Source: Prolixibacteraceae bacterium UBA6162
GTDB lineage: Bacteria; Bacteroidota; Bacteroidia; Bacteroidales; Prolixibacteraceae
Assembly: GCA_002428215.1 (NCBI GenBank)
Contig: DIUI01000111.1
Span: 1 to 43,579, forward strand
Reading direction: 5' to 3'
Length of the DNA: 43,579 bases
Within the stretch, counting starts at the first letter, position 1; every line of letters starts with the position of its first letter. Below, in pieces: positions 34,312-42,993 of the stretch. The position numbers and the translations under genes are program-made. The notes beneath the pieces are model-generated. The model was given only the letters and a program-made list of their open reading frames with translations, made no database searches and was not told the origin of the DNA.

Positions 34312-35130
34312 TTAGGGTTTCTCAGCAGAGGTTGCCGGGGAAGGATTGTTTTCAGGTGTCAGTAGGGCGGCGTTTAAGTATTCGGTAAGTGCATCGCGGG
34401 TAACTTTACGTTTTATTACACCCCCTTCAACCACCGATATTTTTCCTGTCTCTTCCGAAACCACCACAGCCAGAGAATCGCTTATTTCAGTAATTCCAAT
34501 AGCAGCTCGGTGCCGCAATCCCAGAGCCTTGTCGACATCCTTATGGGTTAAAGGCAGTATGCACCCAGCTGCCACAATTTTGTTGTCTTTAACGATAACT
34601 GCTCCATCGTGAAGTGCCGTGTTCTTAAAAAAGATGGTTTTAAGCAACGGCTGACTCATACGGGCATTGAGCAATTCGCCTGTGTTAATTTGTTCGATTA
34701 GTTCCGACCGGCGTGCAAAGATGATGAGCGCCCCTGTATTGGTGCGTGAAAAATAAAATGCTGTGTCTACGAGGTCTGCAATCACCGAACCATCGGTCGA
34801 TATTCTGCCTGAATGAAAGAGTTTATCGAGCGATAAAAATCTGGTGATGTGGTTATGGCTGCCAATGTATAGCAGAAAGCGCCTGATTTCGGGATGAAAA
34901 ACCACAATAAGTGCCAAAACCCCTACTCCAATAAACTGGCCCAGGATGGAACTGAGCAGCTGCATGTCAAATGCCCTCACTATAACCCAAGCCAGATATA
35001 CCAGCGAGAACCCGATAATGATGTTGAAAGCCACAGAGCCTTTAATCAGCCGGTAGATTTGATACAGCATAATTGCTACCATGAAAATGTCGATGATATC
35101 AAGAATGCGAATGGTTATGAAATGCAGCAT
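34312..35130 (-). CDS. cdaA: Diadenylate cyclase CdaA
   Basis: 272 residues from the ATG at 35130 (a GTG two codons earlier is less likely). Three N-terminal membrane helices (about 1-80: ITIRILDIIDIFMVAIMLYQ, then GFSLVYLAWVIV and FIGVGVLALIVVFHPEI) are followed by a DisA_N catalytic domain with the two signature motifs DGA (LHDGAVIVKDN) and RHR (LGLRHRAAIGI). It makes cyclic di-AMP from two ATP and is membrane-bound. The tail after about 255 is Pro/Ala-rich. It begins 14 bases after folP on the same strand; the folP-cdaA order is typical for Bacteroidota. Confidence 0.95.
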   Translation of the reverse strand: MLHFITIRILDIIDIFMVAIMLYQIYRLIKGSVAFNIIIGFSLVYLAWVIVRAFDMQLLSSILGQFIGVGVLALIVVFHPEIRRFLLYIGSHNHITRFLSLDKLFHSGRISTDGSVIADLVDTAFYFSRTNTGALIIFARRSELIEQINTGELLNARMSQPLLKTIFFKNTALHDGAVIVKDNKIVAAGCILPLTHKDVDKALGLRHRAAIGITEISDSLAVVVSEETGKISVVEGGVIKRKVTRDALTEYLNAALLTPENNPSPATSAEKP

Positions 35131-35144
35131 TGGCACTAAGTGGA

Positions 35145-36026
35145 TTATGCGTCGAGCGAATCTTTCAGCTGCAAAAACAGCCTTATGGCATCAACTGCCT
35201 CCTTAACATCGTGTACCCGAAGAAGATCTGCGCCACCTAAAAGCGCCATGGTGTTAAGCACTGTTGTTCCATTAAGCGCATCGCTAGGGTCTGTTTCCAG
35301 AACCTTCCAGATCATCGATTTGCGGCTAACACCCACTACAACCGGCAGCTGATAAACTTTGAGGGCATCGAGACGGTTTAAAAGCTGGTAATTGTGCATC
35401 ACCGTTTTGCCAAATCCAAATCCGGGATCAATCATTACTTCGTGGGCACCAGCTTTGGTCAGTTGTCGAACCCCTTCACTCAGACTTGCAGCTACTTCGC
35501 GAACCACATCGGTGTAGGTAGGGTTGTCCTGCATGGTTTTAGGACTCCCCTGCATGTGTGTTAAAATATAGGGAATCTTTAAAAGACCTATGGTTTCGAA
35601 CATTTTGCTATCGAGTGTACCCCCTGATATGTCGTTAACAATTACGGGCCCTACCTCCTCGAAAACCCTGACTGCAATCCATGAACGATAGGTGTCAATT
35701 GAAATTGGGATCTCAGGAAAATATTTGTGAATGGATTTTACCGCCGGAAGCAACCGGTCAAGCTCCTCGTTCAACGGGGGAGGCTCAGACCCCGGGCGGG
35801 TTGATACTGCTCCCAGATCGATAACAGATGCTCCATCAATCACCATTTGCTCAACTTTCTCAAGCAATTCTGTTTCGTTTTTAATCAAACCCCCATCGTA
35901 AAAGGAGTCGGGGGTTAAGTTGATTACTCCCATAACACAAGGATGGGTTAGATCAAGCAAATCTTCGCCCAACAGCAGGGAATGCTTACGCTTGAGAAAC
36001 TTTCCTGAAGATTGAGTAACTAACAT
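35145..36026 (-). CDS. folP: Dihydropteroate synthase
   Basis: 293 residues from the ATG at 36026. It joins p-aminobenzoate to the pterin diphosphate in folate synthesis. Motifs: VMGVINLTPDSFYDGG (pterin/diphosphate loop), DLGAVSTRPGSEPP (loop 2), ISIDTYRSW, VNDISGGTLD, LTHMQGSPKTMQ, MIDPGFGFGKT, VGVSRKSMIWK and a final LLRVHDVKEAVDAI. Starts further upstream would overlap the promoter box at 36066-36073. It is the first gene of the folP-cdaA pair. Confidence 0.96.
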   Translation of the reverse strand: MLVTQSSGKFLKRKHSLLLGEDLLDLTHPCVMGVINLTPDSFYDGGLIKNETELLEKVEQMVIDGASVIDLGAVSTRPGSEPPPLNEELDRLLPAVKSIHKYFPEIPISIDTYRSWIAVRVFEEVGPVIVNDISGGTLDSKMFETIGLLKIPYILTHMQGSPKTMQDNPTYTDVVREVAASLSEGVRQLTKAGAHEVMIDPGFGFGKTVMHNYQLLNRLDALKVYQLPVVVGVSRKSMIWKVLETDPSDALNGTTVLNTMALLGGADLLRVHDVKEAVDAIRLFLQLKDSLDA

Positions 36027-36065
36027 GACGATTAAATTTAGAAAGAGTAACATTTTTGCGTTGTG

Positions 36066-36073
36066 CAAATGTA
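36066..36073 (-). promoter_or_regulatory. -7 promoter box of the folP-cdaA operon
   Basis: The minus strand reads TACATTTG, the same octamer as at queA, 39 bases before the folP ATG at 36026. It fixes the start choice, since the longer reading frame would begin inside the promoter. The remaining bases up to 36327 hold no other recognised element. Confidence 0.6.
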
Positions 36074-36327
36074 CAATAAAAGAGCCTAAACACTCATAAT
36101 TTGTATAATTTTATACACTATTAATGTTTGGAATTCATAACCAATCGTCCAATGCGTGAATGCTTTACCCTACAGAGTTGCGGTACCCAATCCTATAGTC
36201 ATGTGCTTGAATTCGCAGCATGCGGCAATCAGGATTCATGGTTTATTAGGAAAACTGCCCTAATCTTATTCAAAATGTAGTTATTTTGTTTTTGCATTCA
36301 TTCAATTATATGTTAATTACCATCAGC

Positions 36328-36870
36328 ATGAATAACACAATTGAGCAATACAACTCCATAGCATCGGTTTGTCGCGAGGTGTTTGTGAAAAAGATGACAG
36401 ATTATGGTACCGCCTGGCGAATTATGCGGCTTCCATCGATAACCGATCAGATTTTTATTAAGGCCCAGCGCATTAGAACCCTCGATGAGGTAACCCACAC
36501 AATGGTAGACGAGGATGCAAGGGCCGAATTTATAGGCATTATCAACTATGCCATTATTGGGTTAATTCAGCTGGAACTTACCCCCGCCGAAGAGGAGATG
36601 AATCCTGCGCAGGCACTCGATCTTTATAATCTTTGCTTCGACAAGGCGCGCAGTCTGATGGAGGCAAAGAATCACGACTACGGCGAAGCATGGCGGAAAA
36701 TGCGGGTTAGCAGCTTCACCGATCTTATCCTCATGAAGATTAAGCGAACCAAACAAATCGAAGATAATAAAGGCAAGACGCTGGTGTCGGAGGGCATTGA
36801 TGCCAACTACCTCGATATGATTAATTATGCTGTTTTTGCGTTGATTAAAATTGATTTTGAAAAAAACTGA
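36328..36870 (+). CDS. DUF1599 protein with two tandem copies of the domain
   Basis: 180 residues from the ATG at 36328. Two similar halves are plain: TDYGTAWRIMRLPSITDQIF..KAQRI with IINYAIIGLIQLEL, and HDYGEAWRKMRVSSFTDLIL..KIKRT with MINYAVFALIKIDF. Each half has the DYGxAWRxMR motif. The fold is thought to be all-helical and related to nucleotide-pyrophosphatase-like helices, but the function is unknown. The conserved D/E/R set suggests metal-nucleotide binding. It ends six bases before the DoxX/BT_3928 gene, a fixed pairing in many Bacteroidota, and the pair is probably one operon. Confidence 0.88.
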   Translation: MNNTIEQYNSIASVCREVFVKKMTDYGTAWRIMRLPSITDQIFIKAQRIRTLDEVTHTMVDEDARAEFIGIINYAIIGLIQLELTPAEEEMNPAQALDLYNLCFDKARSLMEAKNHDYGEAWRKMRVSSFTDLILMKIKRTKQIEDNKGKTLVSEGIDANYLDMINYAVFALIKIDFEKN

Positions 36871-36876
36871 CCGGAT

Positions 36877-37992
36877 ATGAGAATTCTGTTTTTTCTGGCG
36901 CGCTTTGTTGTAGGGGCTCTATTTATTTTTTCCGGATTTGTCAAAGGCATAGACCCATGGGGATCGGCTTACAAATTTATCGACTATTTTTCGGCACTGG
37001 GGATCGATGCAATTGCATGGTCGGCCTATCCGCTGGGTATGCTGCTCTCTTTTGCTGAGTTTTTTGTTGGGGTGGGCATCCTTTTCGGTCTTCGCCAAAA
37101 ACTGTTTCCTGCCGGAGCGATGCTGTTTATGCTCTTCTTTACCCCGCTCACCCTATGGATAGCAGTTGCTAACCCAGTAACCGACTGCGGATGTTTTGGC
37201 GACGCCTGGGTTATTTCAAATTGGGAAACGTTTTACAAGAACTTAGTGCTTTTGGCTCTGTCTCTATTGATTTGGTTGAAGCATTCATCTATACAACCTT
37301 TACCCCTCGGAAGATTGAGAGCCTTGTTTGGCTATGCCTCTCTTGCTGTTTATGTTATTTCTGTTGGCTGGAGTGCATGGTACGAACCCGTCATCGACTT
37401 CAGGCCTTTTAAGGTTGGGGTGAATATTGCGGAAGCGATGGAAATACCCCCCGATGCAGAACCTGATGTTTATGAACATTCCCTCTACTATCGTAATAAA
37501 AACAGCAATGAAGTGGTCAAGTTCTCCGACAAAGATTATCCCTGGGAGGATACTGAAAATTGGGAATTTGACCGGATGGACGAGCCGGTTTTGATTAAAG
37601 AGGGATTCCGACCTGCCATCAAGAGTTTTGCGGTAGAAACCTACCAGGGCGATAATATTGCCGACCAGTTCCTGTATGATCCCAACTATGTTTTTATTGT
37701 AATTTCCCACAAACTTGAAAAATCATCGATTCGCAACCTCTCCCAATTGAATCGGCTGGCTGCATGGGCTGCTCAAAAGAGTTACGCTTTTATTGGTCTG
37801 ACTGCTTCGGATACTGCTGCCATCGAACTATTTCAGCAGCAAACAGGATTTTCTGTCCCATTCTATTCGGCCGACGAGATCGACTTAAAGACCATCATCC
37901 GGTCTAATCCCGGACTGTTGGTTTTGAAAAATGGTACAATTGTCGGAAAGTTTTCGCACAACAATCTTCCCGACCCCAATCGTTTTGAATAG
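36877..37992 (+). CDS. BT_3928-like membrane protein with DoxX/MauE-type N-terminal domain
   Basis: 371 residues. Four to five membrane segments lie in the first 180 residues (FLARFVVGALFIFSGFVKGI, LLSFAEFFVGVGILFGL, AMLFMLFFTPLTLWIAVA), with a Cys pair TDCGCFGD in the loop after the third. This is the DoxX/MauE pattern of redox-associated membrane proteins. After about residue 190 comes a periplasmic part that ends in a thioredoxin-like stretch (YVFIVISHKLEKSS, YAFIGLTASDTAAIELFQQQ, PGLLVLKNGTIVGKF) with no CxxC. The loop cysteines may be the redox pair. Function unproven. It is coupled to the DUF1599 gene. Confidence 0.82.
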   Translation: MRILFFLARFVVGALFIFSGFVKGIDPWGSAYKFIDYFSALGIDAIAWSAYPLGMLLSFAEFFVGVGILFGLRQKLFPAGAMLFMLFFTPLTLWIAVANPVTDCGCFGDAWVISNWETFYKNLVLLALSLLIWLKHSSIQPLPLGRLRALFGYASLAVYVISVGWSAWYEPVIDFRPFKVGVNIAEAMEIPPDAEPDVYEHSLYYRNKNSNEVVKFSDKDYPWEDTENWEFDRMDEPVLIKEGFRPAIKSFAVETYQGDNIADQFLYDPNYVFIVISHKLEKSSIRNLSQLNRLAAWAAQKSYAFIGLTASDTAAIELFQQQTGFSVPFYSADEIDLKTIIRSNPGLLVLKNGTIVGKFSHNNLPDPNRFE

Positions 37993-38120
37993 CAGCATAA
38001 AAACCGTATGAACAAATGGTTAAACATAGACGCATGTGCGAAATACTATCTTCCCCGTTTGATGTGATATGGTAAATTTACAATGTTTAGTTCAGTAACC
38101 AATTTAAAAACAGGATAGTA

Positions 38121-38885
38121 ATGAGAAAAAAAATTGTAGCCGGAAACTGGAAGTGCAACACAACCCTACCTGCCGGAGCAGAGCTTGCCGAAGCAGTTAT
38201 GTCGGCCGTATCTGTAGCGGGAGATCCATCGGTCGAGGTAGTAGTATGCCCTCCTTTTGTTCATCTTTCCAAAGTGGTTTCGATTGTTGATGGCAATCGG
38301 GTTAAAGTGGGTGCTCAAAATTGCGCTGCTGAACCCAAAGGAGCATTTACCGGTGAGGTTTCGGCCGAAATGGTAAGCTCTACCGGTGCAAATTATGTGT
38401 TGGTTGGACACAGCGAACGTCGTGAATATTATGGCGAAACCAGTGATGTGCTGAACAAAAAACTGGCTTTGGCTCTTGCCAGTAACCTTACTCCCATATA
38501 CTGCTGTGGTGAACCACTGGCAATACGTGAGGCCGGCACTCAAAACGAATATGTGAAGCAACAGCTTACCGAGACAATTTTTAAACTCAGTGAGGCCGAT
38601 TTCGATAAGTTGGTGATTGCCTACGAACCCATCTGGGCAATTGGCACTGGAAAAACTGCTTCCTCGGCTCAGGCGCAGGAGATGCATGCCTTCTTGCGCT
38701 CTATAGTAGCTGAAAAATTTGGTGCTGAAGTAGCAGAGAAAACTTCCATCTTGTATGGAGGAAGCTGTAATGCCGGGAATGCCAAAGAACTTTTTGCCAA
38801 TCCCGATGTGGATGGCGGTCTTATTGGCGGTGCTTCGCTCGATGCCACAAATTTTCTGGCTATAGTAAACGGATTTAGGGCATAA
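38121..38885 (+). CDS. tpiA: Triose-phosphate isomerase
   Basis: 254 residues, full length. It interconverts dihydroxyacetone phosphate and glyceraldehyde 3-phosphate. Visible: substrate Lys in VAGNWKCN, catalytic His in [13 protein letters not shown], catalytic Glu in [13 protein letters not shown], phosphate loop in YGGSCNAGN and [12 protein letters not shown] long hairpin ending in seven Ts follows its stop codon and separates it from prmA. Confidence 0.98.
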   Translation: MRKKIVAGNWKCNTTLPAGAELAEAVMSAVSVAGDPSVEVVVCPPFVHLSKVVSIVDGNRVKVGAQNCAAEPKGAFTGEVSAEMVSSTGANYVLVGHSERREYYGETSDVLNKKLALALASNLTPIYCCGEPLAIREAGTQNEYVKQQLTETIFKLSEADFDKLVIAYEPIWAIGTGKTASSAQAQEMHAFLRSIVAEKFGAEVAEKTSILYGGSCNAGNAKELFANPDVDGGLIGGASLDATNFLAIVNGFRA

Positions 38886-38907
38886 TTTTACAACTGCCCT
38901 GGTTTTG

Positions 38908-39038
38908 GTGCATCAAAAGCAGAAACTGATTGCCTTATTGCGTTAACTTTACATCTTCTCTAATCCGCATCTGCCGCGTCCGGAAATAGTAGATGTAAAA
39001 GTCTCAACACTGGGAACTGCTTTTGATGCACTTTTTTT
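38908..39038 (+). promoter_or_regulatory. 124-nt nested hairpin ending in a T-run between tpiA and prmA
   Basis: Outer arms GTGCATCAAAAGCAG (38908-38922) and CTGCTTTTGATGCAC (39017-39031) pair perfectly over 15 bp. Inside them ACTTTACATCT (38946-38956) pairs with AGATGTAAAAGT (38991-39002) with one bulged A, and a small CCG/CGG stem forms the tip. Seven Ts follow (39032-39038), just before the prmA start. It may be an unusually long tpiA terminator, an attenuator controlling prmA, or a small inverted-repeat (MITE-like) insertion. Confidence 0.65.
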
Positions 39039-39045
39039 ATGTATG

Positions 39046-39894
39046 ATGGATACAATTTGCGTTGCACTGGAGATCAATCCCTACCATGAGGCAACTTCTG
39101 ATATGTTGCTCGCGTTGCTTTCCAATGCAGGTTTCGAGGGTTTTGAAGAGACTGGCACCGGACTGCTGGCCTATATTTCAGAGCCACTATTCAGGGATAT
39201 TTCATTGGTTGATCTTGTTAATAGTGGCGGTTTCTCATCGCAGGTGAGCTGGCAGGTAGAAAACGTTTCACCCCGCAATTGGAATCGGGTGTGGGAAGAA
39301 AACTATTTTAAACCCTTGATGATTGGCGACAGAGTAGTTGTGCGCTCGCCTTTTCATGACGAATTTCCTGCTTCGAACATTGAGATTGTAATTGAGCCTG
39401 AAATGGCGTTCGGAACGGGAAATCACGAAACAACCTCCCTAATGATGGAGTCATTGCTGGAGATTGCAGTGGATGGGTTCAACGTACTCGATATGGGCTG
39501 CGGAACGGGTATTCTGGCCATTCTAACGGCTAAGCTTGGTGCATTGGAAGTCGATGCCATCGATATCGATGAGTGGTCGTTTGCAGCAACACAAAAAAAT
39601 TGCACAATGAATCAGGTTTCGACGGTTAAAGCCTATTTGGGCGACGCCACCCTGCTGGGTAAGAAACCCTACCATCTGGTGCTGGCCAATATTCAAAGAA
39701 ATGTGATTCTTGCCGACTTGCCCAGTTTTGCTTCTGTTCTGCCGACAGGAGGTCTTTTGCTGGTAAGTGGGTTCTTTATAAGCGACATGGATGATGTAAC
39801 TGTCCGCGCATTCGATTGTGGCTTTAGGCTGATTTCGAGCAAAGAGCGCAATCAATGGGTGGCAATGCTCTTGCAAAAAACAGGTCCTTCTTAA
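39046..39894 (+). CDS. prmA: Ribosomal protein L11 methyltransferase
   Basis: 282 residues (ATG at 39046; ATG at 39043 also possible). The N-terminal domain binds L11; the SAM-dependent methyltransferase fold begins near 120. Motifs: MAFGTGNHETTSLMMESL, VLDMGCGTGILAILTAKLGA (SAM loop), VDAIDIDEWSF and LVLANIQRNVILADL. It adds methyl groups to lysines and the N-terminus of L11. Transcription must either pass the hairpin just upstream or start very close to the gene. Confidence 0.95.
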   Translation: MDTICVALEINPYHEATSDMLLALLSNAGFEGFEETGTGLLAYISEPLFRDISLVDLVNSGGFSSQVSWQVENVSPRNWNRVWEENYFKPLMIGDRVVVRSPFHDEFPASNIEIVIEPEMAFGTGNHETTSLMMESLLEIAVDGFNVLDMGCGTGILAILTAKLGALEVDAIDIDEWSFAATQKNCTMNQVSTVKAYLGDATLLGKKPYHLVLANIQRNVILADLPSFASVLPTGGLLLVSGFFISDMDDVTVRAFDCGFRLISSKERNQWVAMLLQKTGPS

Positions 39895-39912
39895 AAATAT
39901 CAGCAACTACTT

Positions 39913-40104
39913 ATGGAACCCAATAAATATACATTCGGCACTCTTTCCAGGTCACTAGCAGCAGGTTTTGCTCTGGGGGGGCTCTTGGGACTATTGATTG
40001 GCTGGATTTTAGGAAATATAGCCCTCTGGAATTCTGTTGGTATTGGTTTAGGAATGATTATCGGGGCAATATTCGGATGGTGGAAAATTCGTCGGCAACC
40101 ATAA
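39913..40104 (+). CDS. Small two-helix membrane protein with glycine-zipper pattern
   Basis: 63 residues, two membrane segments (LAAGFALGGLLGLLIGWIL and SVGIGLGMIIGAIFGWW) rich in spaced Gly, as in glycine-zipper proteins that pack or oligomerise in membranes. It ends in a basic tail (KIRRQP). It begins 18 bases after prmA and is probably cotranscribed with it. Its function is not recognised. Confidence 0.65.
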   Translation: MEPNKYTFGTLSRSLAAGFALGGLLGLLIGWILGNIALWNSVGIGLGMIIGAIFGWWKIRRQP

Positions 40105-40125
40105 TGTTCAATCGGTTTCGCTCTT

Positions 40126-40632
40126 CTATGAAGGTACGGTATTTCTGTCCTGTTCCCAAATCTCCATATCCCGGATGTTGGTGCCGTCTATAACAAACCT
40201 GACGGCTGTCACCTTGTGATGAAATCCTTTATTTCCTGCAGCACCCGGGTTGATGTGCAAGAAATTGAACTGCTTGTCGTAGATTACCTTTAGTATGTGT
40301 GAATGCCCGCAGATAAAAAGTCCGGGTGGATTTAACGCAAGCTCTTGTCTTACCAATCGGTCGTAATGGCCAGGGTACCCTCCAATGTGGGTAATCCAGA
40401 CATCCACCTGCTCACAAAAGAACCGCTGATGTAGCGGCCATATTTTTCGGAGTTCGGCTCCGTCGATGTTACCAAAGACAGCTTTTAAAGGTTTGAAAGC
40501 TGCCAATTGGTCGGATGTCTGCAAATTACCAATATCTCCGGCATGCCAAATTTCATCTACTTCCGCAAAGAAGAGCAAAAGCCGTTCGTTTAAATCGCCA
40601 TGGGTATCAGAGAGTAGTCCGATCTTCTTCAT
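40126..40632 (-). CDS. YfcE-like metallophosphoesterase
   Basis: 168 residues from the ATG at 40632 (a second ATG at 40641). Calcineurin-like fold with the full metal set: GLLSDTHGD (D-x-H), WHAGDIGN (GD), FGNIDGAE (the GNxD variant of GNH), ITHIGGYPG and CGHSHILK (GHTH-like), and HINPGAAG. The short length and motif order fit the MJ0936/YfcE group of phosphodiesterases. The true substrate is unknown. It is convergent with the small membrane protein gene and divergent from the SixA-like gene. Confidence 0.9.
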   Translation of the reverse strand: MKKIGLLSDTHGDLNERLLLFFAEVDEIWHAGDIGNLQTSDQLAAFKPLKAVFGNIDGAELRKIWPLHQRFFCEQVDVWITHIGGYPGHYDRLVRQELALNPPGLFICGHSHILKVIYDKQFNFLHINPGAAGNKGFHHKVTAVRFVIDGTNIRDMEIWEQDRNTVPS

Positions 40633-40766
40633 AGATTTCAAAATCGTTTCGCAAATTAACGTAATTTTGGACTAACTGCAGGACATTTTTTGCGTTAGAG
40701 TTTATGTGCACCGTTGCGATAATAAGAGGGAAAATCTAATGCTATGGAGTAGTTAAAAACCAGATT

Positions 40767-41261
40767 ATGAAAAGATTGATCATTGTAAGGCATGCCAAGG
40801 CTGTGCCCTATGGTTACGAAGATGATTTTACCCGCGACCTTACCGAAAGAGGTCGACATGATGCCGCCAAGGTCAGCAAGGCTTTGCTGCATGCGGGGGT
40901 GGTTCCTGATTTACTCATAACAAGTCCGGCATCCCGGGCTTTGCAAACGGCACAAATTTATGCCGGAACTTTCAGTTACCCGTTGCTTCAATTGCAGGAG
41001 GAAGAGGATCTGTACATGGAATTTACCTCGGCCGGATTTCTTGATTTCCTTAGGGGTATCGACGATCGGTATCAGACGTTAGGGGTGTTTGGTCACAATC
41101 CCGGTGTATCCTATTTTGCAGGCAGTTTGATTGATCGTTTTCAAGAAGCTTTGCCAACCTGCGGGACTATAGTTGTGGAATTTGAAATTGCCAGCTGGGC
41201 CAATCTGCAGCCCCGCTCAGGCCGTAAAATTTTAAAGCTTTATCCAAAATCACTAATTTGA
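40767..41261 (+). CDS. SixA-like histidine phosphatase
   Basis: 164 residues. Histidine phosphatase superfamily: catalytic RHG-like motif LIIVRHAKAVPYG, DFTRDLTERGRHDAAK, the ITSPASRALQTA arginine, and the second His in GVFGHNPGVSYF. SixA removes phosphate from histidines of phosphorelay proteins, but many SixA-like proteins act on other phosphates. It is a single-gene unit, convergent with the PafA-like gene. Confidence 0.9.
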   Translation: MKRLIIVRHAKAVPYGYEDDFTRDLTERGRHDAAKVSKALLHAGVVPDLLITSPASRALQTAQIYAGTFSYPLLQLQEEEDLYMEFTSAGFLDFLRGIDDRYQTLGVFGHNPGVSYFAGSLIDRFQEALPTCGTIVVEFEIASWANLQPRSGRKILKLYPKSLI

Positions 41262-41305
41262 TCAATGTTTTTGGTGCGTCATTTATAACGGAACAGAGGT
41301 TCGCT

Positions 41306-42934
41306 TTATAATCCGGGTATAGCTCTTCCTATGCTTTTATCGGGCATGGGTATTTGCATTATTTCAGAAAGGGTAGGGGCAAGGTCAATGGCTTCGAAAG
41401 GCTCTTTAATAGTTCCCTGATTGATTCGCGCGCCATAAAATACCAGCGGCAAATGAATCTGGTCGGTATAGTTTAAACGGCGGAACCTGTGTGCTGGCTG
41501 CCATCCTTCATTCAGCATATAGAGAACATCACCCGATCTGCTAATCATGTAGGTTCGGTACAAGGCGGCAAGGGGTCCGTTGTTCACCGGGTTTTGTTCG
41601 AGGTTGTATGACGGAAGCGCAGCTTTAACCCCTTCAAATTGAGTGATAAATTCGGCGACACTGAGTTGAATAGTTTTTAGGTCGATACCCTTTCTTTCTA
41701 TAAGTCTGCGATCGAGATAGACCTGGTTGCCTGACAGATGCTCGATCCAGCGCTCCTCTCCGAAGGTGATGTTCAGAAACGAGTTTAGCAGGGCAAAGGT
41801 GCTTTCAAGATTGAAATCTCCTACCGGCATACGGAAAGTCTCTTTCAGGAAATTAACCGAGTAAGAAGCGGAGGTATTGGCCGTCAGGAAGAATACCACA
41901 TCATCGCGCCCAAACTTCTCTTCGGCAAATGTAATCAACTGGGCTATCTCCTCATCAAGTCGCAGGTATAGGTCTTGCATCTCGCGGGATGCCGGTCCGA
42001 AACTGTGATTTTCGTAATCCATTGATGAGAAAAACAGGGTTACCAAATCGGGGGTAGCATCGGTGCCAACCGCTTCATTAGACATCAGTGCAGTAGCAAA
42101 CTCCCTAATTATGGTGTTTGCATAGGGAGTGGTTTTTATCGGAGCAAAAGATTCGGCACGCCGTACCAATCTGCCAAGTGCATGCGGGAAAGTATTTTCT
42201 CGGCCATTGTACCCTGCTTCAAGTGGGTGATTATCGGCGAGGCTTGCACTGTAAACGCTCTCATGGTGGAGGGTTACCCAATTCCGACCTGAATACTTCT
42301 CGCCCTGGCTTACCATGTTAAAGTCGCGGGCCCATTCCGGGAAGTTGCTTACATAAAATGAACTCGAAATCATGCGGCCCGAAACCGGATCGAACCACCA
42401 GGCACCGTCGGCAGCGTGACCTGCCGATAAAATGGCCGATTCTGCATTCATGGCAATGCTGTACACCTTTGCCCTGTTTAGCGTGGCAAGTTTTAAATTG
42501 TCGCCAATAGTACCCGAGAGCAATTTCCGGGGCGAAGCATTGCCGCTTTTTGAATCTGCTCCCACAGTGAAGTAGTAATCATCGGAAACCGCCTGAACCT
42601 CGCGCGACCTTAATCGGTCGTACCAAACCGCATCGACGATGCCATGAAAGCCCGGATAGACTCCGGTAAAAAGAGTAGCGGTGCCGCTCGCATAATTTTG
42701 CATATGCTGCGCCATTCTCATGTTGGAAATTACAGTACCCCGCGAATACAATTTTTTAAAGCCATTGTTGCCAAACTGATCCCAATAGCGTTCTATATAA
42801 TCGGGTCTCATGTTTTCTACCACAATTCCAATTACCAGTTTCGGAGGAGGTACAGCGCGGTAATTAGTCGACTGAGCATAAGAGGAGTGATATGTCGAAA
42901 TTGCCAGAAGCAGAAGTAGAAAAATTTTGATCAT
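41306..42934 (-). CDS. Secreted PafA-like alkaline-phosphatase-superfamily protein with degenerate active site
   Basis: 542 residues with a signal peptide (MIKIFLLLLLAISTYHSSYA). The overall sequence follows PafA-type phosphatases (VIGIVVENMRPDYIERYW, SGTATLFTGVYPGFHGIVD, FFSSMDYENHSFGP, DQIHLPLVFYG). Compared with PafA of Elizabethkingia as I recall it, the metal Asp38 is Glu40, the nucleophile Thr79 falls at Tyr81, Asn100 is Ala, and the metal pair Asp352/His353 is Asn353/Thr354. Asp306, His310 and His494 are kept. One metal site looks intact and the other lost, so it is probably not a normal phosphatase; a binding or altered role is possible. No frameshift is seen, so it is not a decaying gene. 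Confidence 0.8.
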   Translation of the reverse strand: MIKIFLLLLLAISTYHSSYAQSTNYRAVPPPKLVIGIVVENMRPDYIERYWDQFGNNGFKKLYSRGTVISNMRMAQHMQNYASGTATLFTGVYPGFHGIVDAVWYDRLRSREVQAVSDDYYFTVGADSKSGNASPRKLLSGTIGDNLKLATLNRAKVYSIAMNAESAILSAGHAADGAWWFDPVSGRMISSSFYVSNFPEWARDFNMVSQGEKYSGRNWVTLHHESVYSASLADNHPLEAGYNGRENTFPHALGRLVRRAESFAPIKTTPYANTIIREFATALMSNEAVGTDATPDLVTLFFSSMDYENHSFGPASREMQDLYLRLDEEIAQLITFAEEKFGRDDVVFFLTANTSASYSVNFLKETFRMPVGDFNLESTFALLNSFLNITFGEERWIEHLSGNQVYLDRRLIERKGIDLKTIQLSVAEFITQFEGVKAALPSYNLEQNPVNNGPLAALYRTYMISRSGDVLYMLNEGWQPAHRFRRLNYTDQIHLPLVFYGARINQGTIKEPFEAIDLAPTLSEIMQIPMPDKSIGRAIPGL

Positions 42935-42993
42935 CGAAGCCCAATTAATGGTTTTGGATTACTGGTGATATGGTAACGTGGAAACAGATCAGA

